From positions 2,418,001 to 2,482,000 of the forward strand of contig JAENPR010000021.1 in assembly GCA_018135685.1 (NCBI GenBank): DNA of 64,000 bases, in the 5' to 3' direction. The position numbers and the translations under genes are program-made. A model generated the notes under the pieces. That model was not told the DNA's origin. It saw nothing but the letters and a program-made list of their open reading frames with translations, and did not search any database. Below are positions 24,278 to 35,368 of the stretch, piece by piece; position 1 is the stretch's first letter; each line of letters opens with the position of its first letter. This stretch comes from Themeda triandra. Lineage: Eukaryota; Streptophyta; Magnoliopsida; Poales; Poaceae.

Positions 24278-24640
24278 TCATCTCCTACCCCTTTGAATAA
24301 GGATTTGATGCATAGTTGAGGGTATACGGCAATTAGCATGGATCCAATCCCTTCCCCGAAGCATGCTATATGCCCCCTTGCCATCAATGACAAAGAAGGT
24401 AGTGATCAAGGTCTTGGATCCAATCATCGGCTCCACATGTCTTGCTCCACAGTATCGAAGCATTGCCGACAAAATCTCTAAGGATCATGTCGGTCTCTGA
24501 CAAATCTTCATTTGTCATACCAAGTTTCTGAAAGTAGCATAGGGCATAATATTGATAGCAGCCCCTCCATCAACAAGCATCTTAGTTAAAGGCTTGCCAT
24601 TGACATATCCCTTCAAGTACAATGGTTTCGGATGACGATT
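24278..24640 (-). pseudogene. Gypsy A aspartic protease
   Basis: The minus strand near 24600-24540 reads MLVDGGAAINIMP, the Tat-type protease active site (Asp-Gly-Gly-Ala). A downstream stretch (24472-24278) gives KTLITTFFVIDGKG. Copy B has Asp-Arg-Gly at the same place. Frames are interrupted. Confidence 0.7.
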
Positions 24641-24659
24641 TTTAAGCTGGCTTATCAAA

Positions 24660-27363
24660 GATTGCTTGCCGAGTCAACACAAGTTGAGCCATCGGGTCTC
24701 GGCATTCGGTCTCATCAAAATCGAATATACCTCATCTTGCACTTCTTGGTCTTCGGGAGCTTTAAACTCTAATGGAATGAAGAACACCATGTTAGTATTA
24801 GCCGATGGGCCCTGTCTACCATCCTTTTTCTTAGGACGCCATCTTGGCTTCTTTTCGGCTATTTCTGCTTCATCTCTTGATTTCTCAAGCTATTTGAACT
24901 CTTCTCTTCGGCTTTTCCGAGACCGGGAGGGCACCATTGACCTTTTTGCCATCTGTAGGAGCTCTCTTCCGTAGTATGGACACTACTTGTGAGCCCATGT
25001 TTGGTCGCAAATCTTTTCCTCGATATCCATCAAAGCTGTTTATTTTTAGGCGCCGATCGTTCTGCGGAACTTTCATCCCAAGTCTATCATGAACGGGACG
25101 GTTGACTCGAGATTACTGTACTACGAATATTGATCACGCATTCGGGGCAATTGTTTACGCGAGGCAATTTCAAGCCTTCATTCCAACGGTGTCGAAGAAG
25201 GAACAATTCCAATGAGATTGCTCTTGCTCTCTCTGTATTCTTCTTGTTCCCTTTGGCGCACTTACGCTTCATATCTCCGACGTTACGCCATGAACTGCGC
25301 TCCTCCTCAATGTCTTCTTGTTCCTCATCATACTCCATCTTCTTTTCCCATTGCCACTTATTCAATAAGTGTCGTCTTTGTAACCTGCGCTTCGGATCGG
25401 CGTGTATTCGGCAATTTCCCTTAGGCTGCATCGAAGTTTGACCCTTCTCTGTTCGGCTATTCTTGAGCTGCGCTTGTTGCACTTCCTCCTTGGTAACTTG
25501 CCGATTAGGGTCAACGAGAACCAATCTCTTTGGCTCTTTCGGATGTCGAGAACCTTCATCTTTCCCTTTTCCTTGGACTCCTTTGGCATCAACCATGCCT
25601 ATGGAGAAAGAGACCATGTTACGAGGGAACGGGTTCTTGTCTACTTTCATCTTGCCATCAAATCTTAAGTGTCCATCTTGAATAGCCTTTGAATTTTTAC
25701 TACGAACACTCGGCAATCATTGATATGATGAGAGTTTGTATCATGAAATCCACGGTACTTCTTATCCTTTACTCCTTGGGCGCGGCATAGGATGTCCTTA
25801 CAGCGGCTTAACGCGTCCTTCTTGGACCGAGATACAAAAAGAGCTTATACGCTTTCTTGACATCAAAATCATAAGATCCCTTCTGCTTTGCTTCACCCAT
25901 CGATGGTGACCAAAGTAGGCTCTTTTGTCCGGGTCAACTCTCGGCGACTACTTCATCTTCATCTTCATATTCGAGATGCTTCCTCCGAAATCACGATACA
26001 TATCAACGGTTGCCTTGTTCTTCGAAAACGAGCATCTCTTCGAACCCTTGGGCTTGATTGCTCATTCTTTGTCGGCTTTTGTGCAAGTTTGTCCAAGATC
26101 TTCAAACTCCATGCCGAATAGCTTGTCTCTAATATGTGGCGGCATGCTGCAATGACCAATTGTGCAAGGTGATCATCGGGAATAGTCGAGAGAATAGCAC
26201 ATGTTCTTTGCTTCTCGAATCTGCGGAGATACTCCATTGGTGTCTCGGTAGTTTTCATCCTCATAGACCACGAGATCAACCATCTTCTTCTCATTGGTTC
26301 TGTATAAAAGTATGAATGGAACTTTTGCTCCAATTCTGCCCATGTACCAATGGAATTGGCCCGGCTGCGATGCAAACCATGTGAAAGCCGGCCCTGTCGG
26401 AGACATAGGAAAATATCGATCCTCCAAGCTTCATCATCGGCGGCTTCTCCAAGTTGCATCGGATATCTCTTGACATGCTCAATGAATGCTTGGTATCATC
26501 GACCGAGAGAATTTGGTCAAATCCGTTGGTGGTTTAACTCTTGGTGGAAGAGCTACCCTATTGTACCATTCAGGAAAGGAGATTTGTATGCATATGTCGA
26601 TGCTTTGGTTTCGGGCCGAATTGATTACGCATCATATCGGCCATTACGCTTAGGAGCTCATCATTTGCATCTTTTGCTCCTGTCTCCTAGAAGGCACTCG
26701 ATGCACTCTGTATCTGGATTCGGCAAAGCATCGAGCAACTTTGTATGTCAGTGAATTCACTATACCCATCTCCATAGACACTCTTACGCAATCTGTTTGC
26801 TCTTTGGAGAAATCTTATAGCGAGATGCGGGTATATCTGTTGTCGCACCAAAAGCTACGACCATGAGTTTCTTTGCTCGGTCACGGGAGGCTTCTCTTTT
26901 CCATCATGAATAGCTCCATCTTTGCTTGTACCGATTATCTCTTCTCCTCCAGTTGACTTCCCGAAGATTCTTGAGTGTTGAAGTACTTGGCCCTGACAAG
27001 CTCTCCAAATCTTGCTTCAAATCGTTTGTCAAGCTTGCCGGACCAAAAGTTTCAGCCATGATTTTGCGGAAGGTGCCCGGAAAAGGCTGTGTTGTGATTC
27101 AACATAGTGTCTCCTACTGGCTTTGTAGATGGCTCCAACTACCCTCTGCATCTCCTCCTCGTCGGTAACATCGGCCCGACCGGCGAGAAGAACTCGTGGC
27201 GGTGCTTGCTTGATCATCACTCTGCCACTCTTGTTCTTGGAAAAGGACATCGAGACATTTCTGCTGAAATTGTTCCATTGCTTGCTCCACCATCGGCGTT
27301 GCTCGGCGGCGGCTCGTCCATGGTCACGTTCGAACGTGACTTGTTGTCAATTTCCGATCCCAT
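24660..27363 (-). pseudogene. Gypsy A gag, frame-broken
   Basis: The likely start is the ATG at 27363 (MGSEID..., on the minus strand). Next come KNKSGRVMIKQ (27250-27029), the retrotransposon gag core (26459-25965, with MQLGEAADDEAWRIDIF and WAELEQKFHSYFY) and the DGHLRFDGKMKVDKNPF region with an N-terminal Cys/His cluster (25716-25087). A basic and acidic coiled-coil stretch rich in Lys/Glu follows before the protease. It is intact in no single frame. Compared with copy B it lacks the solo-LTR insertion. Confidence 0.8.
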
Positions 27364-27380
27364 CTTATATTGAGAAGTTG

Positions 27381-27397
27381 TCCCACCGGGCGTGCCA
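27381..27397 (-). other. Gypsy A primer binding site
   Basis: The minus strand reads TGGCACGCCCGGTGGGA seven bases inside the 5' LTR. It begins with the TGG expected to pair with a tRNA CCA end. I did not assign the tRNA. The same 17 bases are at 58812-58828 in copy B. Confidence 0.7.
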
Positions 27398-27404
27398 AAA
27401 AGTG

Positions 27405-29049
27405 TGTTGACGCAAAATGTGACCACCCTGCGTCTCACACACAGCAAGCCGGAAAGCCTAGCTTCAATCGGGTGCCCGGGCGTCTGAATCCGGTGGCGTG
27501 CCGATCGATTTGACCTGAAAATCGACAAGGGATAAAACGGTAAGATCATAAGCTGGAACGTCTTTGGGTGAGACCAGACAGTTCCATCTTTACGGCCACT
27601 GAAGCCACTTACGACGACACATAGCTATGGAAGCTATCGCAACGGGATGCGGTTCATTCGGCTAAAGTAACATAAGCGATGTAAACGAAGAACAAACTAG
27701 CCGAATACGGTAAATGAAGACATGTTTGAACAAGATTAAATCATTAAAGCATATCAAACTACATCTCATGTTTAAAGCATCATCAAGCACTAAAAATTAA
27801 GAATAAGTAACTTATAAATATAAATCTACTAAACAACACATGCATAGGCTACTCCAACTAGTACGCACGTCTAGCCTTCATAAACCCGTCGAGCATAAAC
27901 CCAAGCAAGCTAATCCACCGCATGATACCACTCACTATGAATTTACACCACTCCTTGCTACTAGATCAATCCACCGCATGATACAATCTAGCAATAAAGA
28001 GCTAAAAGCACATAATTATCTAACGAGATCTATAGATACTTGCTACATGTATAAGCATAACCGTATCGGCAAGATTGCCGAATCGGGGTCCATGAAGAAG
28101 GAACAAACAAGCAACATGTAAAAGGAGCCTATCAGATTAAACCGATCTCTAGTCCACCGGATGACTAGCTCTAGAGTAACCCAAAGACTGCATCGCCGCA
28201 CGGTACCCGGTCTGTCAAGGCTTATCTACATATAACGTGAATGAACCCACAACATGTAACAATCTAGATCGATCTAATTCGGCTATATGAGCTTGATCTA
28301 CTCGATATTGAATAAGCATGAAAGAACGATCAACAAGCCGAAAGAGTATCAATCTAGATTGGGCAAAAGAGTGTTGCAAATAATTAAACATTAAATAAAG
28401 CATGCAACACGTGATAACTTAATGAATCTATTAGATCATGCCAAATCTAAAAGAGCCGATAACTATCTTTACTCATGTCTTAATCCGCCGCACGATACAA
28501 GGCACAAGCAAAAACTTCCCATCATTAAGCTTAAATCCGCCGCACGATACTAAGCAAAACGGATGAGACTACTTGCATCACATCTAAATCCGCCGCACGA
28601 TACTAGACATGATAGCAAGGTTGCGGGACTTACGGAGGTCGACGGATCGATTGGCCCTCTCGAAGAACTCGACGACACGACTAAAGGACTCGAAGGGTGG
28701 CGCGTAGCCGGTTGTATTGATTTGGTTGTGAACCCCTATTACAATGGTCGGGTTTATATTTATACCCTGGACAAAACATGAGTCCTAAGCACTTACGAAC
28801 TATCTAACCAAAATTGGAAAGACAAAGACACGCTAACTCTATCCATAATCGGAGTCCTTGATCATCACGACTCCTTCCCTTTTCGATCGGCTTCCTTTTT
28901 CCTTTCTCCGCCTTCAAATAAAGCGTTGCCGACCGCTTGGCCATTTGCCGAACACATGGAAATTAGCCGACCGCATATGCACTTGCCGAATTCCTCTCTC
29001 TGCCGTCTGCGGGTCCACTGTCATATTCGACCAAATTCTGGTGTTAACA
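27405..29049 (-). repeat. Gypsy A 5' LTR
   Basis: A 1645-bp TG...CA LTR, nearly identical to 13911-15563. Two informative differences near the start: 27483-27486 TCTG against TACG at 13990-13993, and CCTG (27514-27517) against CACG (14021-14024). Confidence 0.93.
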
Positions 29050-30701
29050 AAACAAGGAGTAATCGCTTGCTCTCTGTTGCTACTGAACCTGTACTCTTAC
29101 AGCGAGAGAATCGAAACGATCGGGCAAGAAAGCAAATGGAGGGTCTCGCACTCCAACACAATAGATTGAACACCGGTCAACAAGCCTGAAGCTGTTCACG
29201 GCCGGGTTCTGATGATTGAATCGCCGAAACTTGAGACCGCAAGGGAAGCGGGCTGCCAGTTTGCTCTCGAGAAACACGAGCATAAGAACGCCAGATCGAA
29301 AGACGAACGAAGAAGCGGAACCGAACTTGACTTCTGTCAAACCGAAATCAGCGATACTAGGAAGGAAACACTCAAAGACAAATTACGGAGAAGGTTACTT
29401 GCTCAAGCAATAGGAGTTCAAGTGACGTGCTTGAGATGGATTTAAATATTCCTATCACTAATGCTTGAACTAGTCATCGATCCCCAAGAAACAAAAGTCG
29501 AAAAGAGCAGAATAGAATTTCATATCGAGCACTAGCACGGCACGAGGCTAATCTTGACAAACTCAATTCCAAACCGCAGGTAGAGGCGCACCGGCCGGTT
29601 CCCGTCCCAGACACAAAGCGTCGAACACCAAACGGACACCCGAACGACGAGAAGAGCGATAGGCTATTCGATCCAAAATTTCAAGGAAACTCGGAAAAAG
29701 CAACCTCATGCTCCCATTTTGCACAAGCAATTCGCGGTGAGAATAGAAAGCTACTACCGGAAGATCATTACTCGAAACAAACCGTAACTTTGTAAATCGA
29801 AGAAATTCGAACCGGGAGAACAAGAGTCGCGTAACCAAAAGCACAAGACGGGAGGCAAACTAAAATCACGACCGATTTTCCAAAAGACCAGAGGTCACGG
29901 TGAGGTTAAGGCCTCACTTCCCATACCAAAAATCTCCAAAGAACAAGGACGAAAATCTCAGGTTTTTACTCTCTCTAACATGGCAAGTAGAAGAGAAAAC
30001 CTACGGCTAGAAGGAAAAACGAAAAATGAGAAGAGGAGAGGTGAGGGGGAAGGAGACCCTCATCCTTTATTTATAGGGGCAAGCCTATTTTACATTCCTT
30101 CTTTGCCCTTGATACATGAAGAGCCAAACCACTTAGCCGAGGGCATAAGGGTCCAACTCGAGACTTCACTTGATCCGGACGGCCACCGCGCCTTCTCACC
30201 GGTAGCCTTGCTTCCAAGCAATCTCCCCGATGCCGCCACGTGTCGTCCGTCCGCACCTAGGGACCTCCGCCCCCGGTTTTGAGGCGCAAACCAGGGGAAA
30301 CCCGCCGCCGATGGTTTTGAGGCGAAACCACCAAACCCTCCGCGAGTAGCGTAGCCCATACGCATCCCCCGCCGTGTACACTTGCGCTCGTCGATGTCAT
30401 TTGTCGGCCACCACGGCTGGCCACCCGGTCCTCGGGTCCCTCGATCCAAGCCTCACGTCCGCCCTTCACCGCACCCGGTCCGTCAGCACGGCACGCCCTA
30501 CTTGATCTTCACCGACCGTCGACCACCGTCTCCGAGCTCGACACCTGCAGACAACATGAGCCAAGAGACACCATTGTTTGACACGAAGCCGCGTGCCACG
30601 GTTAGTAAGACTCACACACACACGCCTTGTGTTGGCATGTTGACGATCACTCATCACATAAAGGTCCACACAATGGTTATGGTAAAAACCATGTGTCCTC
30701 A
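29050..30701 (-). repeat. Copia 5' LTR, 3' part missing
   Basis: It matches 5938-7591 of the left LTR throughout, including the TATA box (30067-30075). It starts abruptly at AAACAAGGAG, next to the Gypsy A LTR end. The 423 bp corresponding to 5515-5937 are absent. The outer end GTGTCCTCA is followed by the AGGAG target duplication. Confidence 0.93.
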
Positions 30702-30706
30702 AGGAG

Positions 30707-33700
30707 CCATGCAAGACAAGGCAGACAGGGCCGTGTGCCCTGCCTCTGAAAGCAAGGCCGCAACAAACTCGATTCTTCTACGCCGAATCATCGTTGCGCA
30801 TCGCCATTGACGATATGGAAGCTTCTTATGCTCTGTATTGCAGGCTCATACTTTATCTTCTCTTTTAGTATTTCTCTGCTTTTTCATTCAGGGTCGGCGC
30901 CATAAGCATGCGCGGTGCTGATTTCAGCATGGATGATGCACGTGTATAAACGATCTGCCCTAGATGGCGACAGCTAGCTGCAAGTCAGTTGGAGAAAAAG
31001 ATCCAACCGACCTAATTATATATCATACATATATACAGTGTGCAATACAATGCATCGGGTGGCAGGTTTTTCGTTCACCAAACCCTTGTGAACATGTAGC
31101 TAGTAATATGCCACTTAGCGCAGTAGTTTATTTTATTCTTATTACAATACTAGCGGATAGCGGTACTGTTCACATCACATTTGGCGCTCTCATTGGATGT
31201 TTATTGCCGGAAGCTAGCCGGCCTAAAGTTTGGCCGTCGTCCTTCAAGTACGACACTGGACCAACCTGTGGAATATATATCTGGTCTTGCAGCCGAGACT
31301 TAGCTTGTTTGGTCATTGCTAACCTTTGATTAATCCGCCGCTGATGTGGCGTGGATGCATTCTGTTCTGCCGTCGCGAGGCCAGATTACCATAGGTCCAT
31401 AGCAAGAGACAAACGTTTGGCAGCCACTGCACGACAGGTGGATAATGGGATCAGTTTCGTTACGAAGGAGCTTACGTGTTGATACGCAAGGATCGATATC
31501 ATCCCAAATTCCTTTCAAATTATTAAATGCATCAGTTGAACATATATCAAGAGTTCTACATGTCACGAGCATGCATATGGCGGCATGCAGCTTGTGCTGC
31601 ACAGTACTCGAATTGGTTTGCTATGAACGAAGCAGCTGGTTGTCAACTGGCACCAAACTATAGAATCTGAAACAGTAATAGGTGCATTGACTTGGGACGA
31701 GATTTGTCAAACACGTGTCTGGTTTCGCTGAATGACAAAGCGGTTGGTTTGGTGGATAATTTGACTTGATGCCTTTCGTGGATGTCAGGTCAGGCAACAC
31801 TGTGACTGCTTAACGAACACGAACACACACAAGCAGTGATGGAATGAATTAGGCGCGTATATGTGTTGAAAAAACTTGAAGTCTAAATTGTGTCAGCTCC
31901 AATTAGGCCGGGTTAGGCCGAAACTAGCCTGGACAGCAAGGCGAAGAGAAAATATGTCGCGGCGCGAGTTGACTGGTGACCGTACCTCCTACACGCATAT
32001 CACAATGCAAATTTCACACGTCACTGATCCATGGGGTTAGCATAAGTACACCAACCAAGAGTAGATCGAACTTGTTTTGGAAGATCTCAGAGGAGGCTCC
32101 TGAGTGCTGATGTGTTTCGTTTACTCAAACAAGAACAGGAGATCAGCGCATGCAGGGGAGTTTGAAGATGCGAAAGAGACGTGCCATGCCACATTGCTGC
32201 CACAGAAACGGAACCGATCGATCGGTGACAAAAATTCTTTGCCTAATATAACGGCTAGAGGCCGCGTCCCGTCGTCGTCGACTCGTCTTTGTCTAGTCGC
32301 CACTGATTGTGAAGTGGGGCTATTACGTTGCGCTCATCCGGAGACGGCAGACGACGGCTCCGTCCAAATAATCGCTGTCCCTGTAGGCGTGTAGGATTGC
32401 CACTCTCTTGGCTGGACTGTGGATGCCTATCCATTCTGGTTCTGGCTAGCTAGTGTGAAGTGTGATCCGTGTTGGCGTCGGGTCAAAACTCGTTTTCCAG
32501 GAGGCGTGCACCGACGTAGGTGCTCCAGCGTGCAGTCCCCACTCAATCACACCCGGGAGGCCGGGACCCGGATAGCAGTAGAGCTGTAGAGGTGACCCCC
32601 ACACGGCTAGCTATAAGCGAAGAAGAACGTGACGTGACCATACACATACATACCCCTGCCTTGTCCCCCTCGAGCAATCAGCCACGATAGATCTGGACGC
32701 GAAAATGGACGGCATCTAGCACCTGGTGGCGGGCCTGCTGTCCTGGCCACCGACGCTCGCAGCTCTCACATCGATCGGGTTGAGGTGGAATCAGCAAGTA
32801 CGGTACGGAGCCGACGAAGCCAACGCGGTTCAAAATATTCCCCGGCTCCCGTCTGTGTGCGGTCTGCCGGCTGGCTCCCCGCCGCTTGCTTCCGCCGCCC
32901 ACCGCCGAGCCGTCTGGACGTGCCAGCGCCCTACGCGGACGGACCCGGACCGGACCCATGCCGCGCACGGAGATCTGCGGGGGAAACGCGCCCAAACGAC
33001 GAGCTCCCCGTGCGCGTCCGCCGCGTGCCTTCCAGGAAAGGCTGGAGAGCTGGACCGCTGGAGTGAGCCGCACGGAGCGGCCGCGAAACGTGATTCACAT
33101 TGACGCATCACGCGTGGAGTCCCGTCCCGACCCGGGAGTCTCAGCATGCAAAGCAAGTTGGTAAAGGGTACTCCAGCTGATGCCGTGCCGTCACATGGTG
33201 TCGGAGGCACGCACCGGTGGCGCTGTCATCAGGAGTCCGCGCCAGCAGTCAAGACGTAGTTCCGGCCTCCGGGACAGGGGTCATCACTCATCAGGGGAGA
33301 AGGTTTACTACACGGCTCGTGCACAATTTTGCCACTATCATGGACCGGGCGAAGGAACGAATTTTTCTTTCAATCGTACCGCCAATCATGCCGGACGAAA
33401 ATGAAGTTAGGAGTACGGTACTAAGCAAAGTAGGCCAGATAATAATCTCCTACCAAGACCTATAGGCAGGCAGAACCTCGGATAGTATCAATTGGCCTCT
33501 TTACATGGTCCACCGTACACACAGCATGTTGATCCGTATATAGGAGTCGCTCTCTTTTTCCACGGGTCGGAGATTACCGAACCACGTGAGCTCCCCGGCC
33601 AGTTGCATGCGAATCTACGGCTTACGTATTGCAGAGTAAGCCGAAAAACGAAATCATATTAAACCGCATCACCATTTCTAAGCCGTCGAGTAAAAACGAT

Positions 33701-35165
33701 AATGAAGGAAGTTTATTGAGTGTGGACGCGACAAAGCACAATTTTGGTGCCGCATTACGTTGGTTCTTGGGAGTAAATCTGCTGTACTGTGAGCCAGGGT
33801 GGTGACAAATCACTTTCCGTGCTCCGCCATCAGACTCTGCACGTGTTGCGGAGAAATTAAGAATGCGATCAATTCAGTCGTTGCCAGCGGAGGCGTGTTG
33901 CGATGCTCCTCTACCTCCCCTCCTCTTCGATCGGCTGTCACATGCGTTCACGCGAGGAATCCAATCCAGTTCGTTCGATGATAGATGCCTGCCCATCATC
34001 AGCTCATGTGTTTCGTAGTATTCCAATCAATCAGATCAGAACGACTGAAAATTGCTGCGCTTTGTTTTATGTACTGGCGATATCTACTGTAATTTCTTCC
34101 ACCACGGCAGGGGAAAGAAATTGCTCGCTCGCTCTCAGCTCGTCGTCATGGCTGGGGACGGCCAGCACTTCAAATCGGCCCGTGAATAGAAACTACATTA
34201 TTCTTCGCTAAAATCATAGGCATGTGTCTACTCCATGCGCTGCCGTTTGATTTCGTTTCAATGGCGAGCCATCAGCCATGCATTATTTGGTTGCGTCCAC
34301 AGTATAGACCATCACCATCTGTAGTCATGGAGCCCAGAGCCCACAGCCCCACACGCCACACCAATGATATCCCCGGCAACGACGCGAGATAAATGTGACC
34401 ATTAGCCGATTTCGGACAATTTACACGGAGGGGGAAAAGATGAATAGTGTCTGTTGGCAGGTGAGGTCATTTGTCTGGAGGTGCTTGGTCTTGCATCGGT
34501 GGTCCAGACGTAGGCCATGTCCGCCAGATTTGGATCATGCTTCTGTGTCGTCCTTGCGCTGAGATCGTCACCATTTGACGCTCGTAATCACTGTGCTAAG
34601 CTACAGTAGTAGTAGTCCTAGTATCAACGCGTGCTGGTCGGTGTTGGTTCGGCCGGTGCAGAGGCAGAGCCAAAAATCAACACGTTGTGCAATGATTTTG
34701 GGTATCCGGACACGTAGGCGGGAAATCCCCCCTGGGGCCCTGGGGGCCTGATGAGGCTCTGTCCGGTGGCATCTGGATCCTGCCGGTCGACCGTGTGGAG
34801 TGTGTTTCGTATTGCCAGACGGATCATGAGAGCTGATAGTGCATTGTTCCGATCGTATCTCCTCGTCTGAGCCGCAATCATTAAATTAAAAGCTGATAAC
34901 TCTAAATAATTATATTAAACGCTGGCCTCATCAAAAATGAAAATTGGATTGGACATCGGGGATGGTTGCAACATGGTGACTGAGAGACTCGCTCTGCGCC
35001 GGGGCGGCCCTGCGCCCTAGCGCCGCGCGCCCTCCACTTCGTCCTCTCTTCTTGTCGTCAACGATCCGCCTCATCTTCATCTTCGCGAGCTCGTCGGCAA
35101 CGATCTCGCATCGTCTTCTTCTTCGCCGACTTCGCCGAAGTTCGGAATCATCGACCGCAAACCGT
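30707..35165. other. Host intergenic DNA between retrotransposons
   Basis: About 4.5 kb of unique-looking sequence of mixed composition, with CTG/CAG at ordinary frequency. GC-rich from about 32500 to 33200. ORFs on both strands are short and overlapping, with no recognisable domains. I see no tRNA, rRNA or defined repeat. Promoter-like signals near 32608 are listed separately. Confidence 0.6.
32600..32820 (+). other. Promoter-like start of an unknown or broken gene
   Basis: A TATA-like CTATAAGCG (about 32609) lies some 95 bp before an ATG at 32705 in an AAAATGGAC context. The frame reads MDGI-stop and then continues HLVAGLLSWPPTLAALTSIG, a hydrophobic N-terminus-like stretch. A GT-rich junction follows at about 32797. 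The fifth-codon TAG could be a true disabling mutation or a base error. I do not recognise the product. Confidence 0.2.
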
Positions 35166-35309
35166 TGATCCCACAAGAACACACCAAAAGGTGTACATCA
35201 ACGCTACCGGCGATCCACATCATCGTCACCGCTACACTTCGGCCTTCTTCGTCGCCGAGGCCGCACTCCGCTGATCCCACAAGAACACACCAAAAGGTGT
35301 TCATCAACG
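35166..35309. repeat. 106-bp-period repeat left of the LARD-like element
   Basis: TGATCCCACAAGAACACACC followed by AAAAGGTGT(A/T)CATCAACG occurs at 35166 and 35272. Diverged spacers rich in TCGTC/CATCGTC separate the copies. The surrounding 34980-35368 block is GC- and TC-rich. It may be the 5' untranslated part of the LINE that resumes at 44010, but I could not show continuity. Confidence 0.7.
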
Positions 35310-35368
35310 TTGACGGCTCCACCTCGACGTCTCCGATCCACTGCGTCATCGTCATCGTCATCTCCGAT

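Larger units (their letters stand above)
13911..29049 (-). mobile_element. Ty3/Gypsy Tat-lineage retrotransposon, copy A
   Basis: A 15.1-kb element on the minus strand: 5' LTR 27405-29049, PBS 27381-27397, gag, protease, RT, RNase H, archaeal-type RNase H, integrase, then antisense gene(s), PPT and 3' LTR 13911-15563. The dual RNase H and the extra antisense gene between integrase and the 3' LTR mark the Tat lineage. The LTRs are nearly identical, with differences concentrated at CTG sites. The flanks do not match (CTTGT left, AAACA right), and Copia sequence is missing between them, so this may be a recombinant of two insertions. Copy B at 45149 is a close relative. Confidence 0.93.
5515..30701 (-). 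mobile_element. Ty1/Copia LTR retrotransposon (SIRE/Maximus-like), split by Gypsy A
   Basis: The element reads on the minus strand: 5' LTR at the right (29050-30701, truncated), then gag, protease, integrase, RT/RNase H (13910 down to 9186), a 1.6-kb 3' non-coding region, the PPT, and the 3' LTR at the left (5515-7591). The Copia gene order (integrase before RT), RT motifs and TG...CA LTR ends are clear. Long LTRs, a coiled-coil gag and a CX2C-type finger C-terminal to it suggest the SIRE/Maximus lineage (inference). About 423 bp of the 5' LTR, the PBS and the gag start are absent where the Tat element A (13911-29049) sits. The coding region is full of frame breaks. Confidence 0.93.

Noticed and set aside
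34720..34755. GC palindrome-like CCCCCCTGGGGCCCTGGGGG
   Set aside because: Short and isolated, with no terminator or element end associated.
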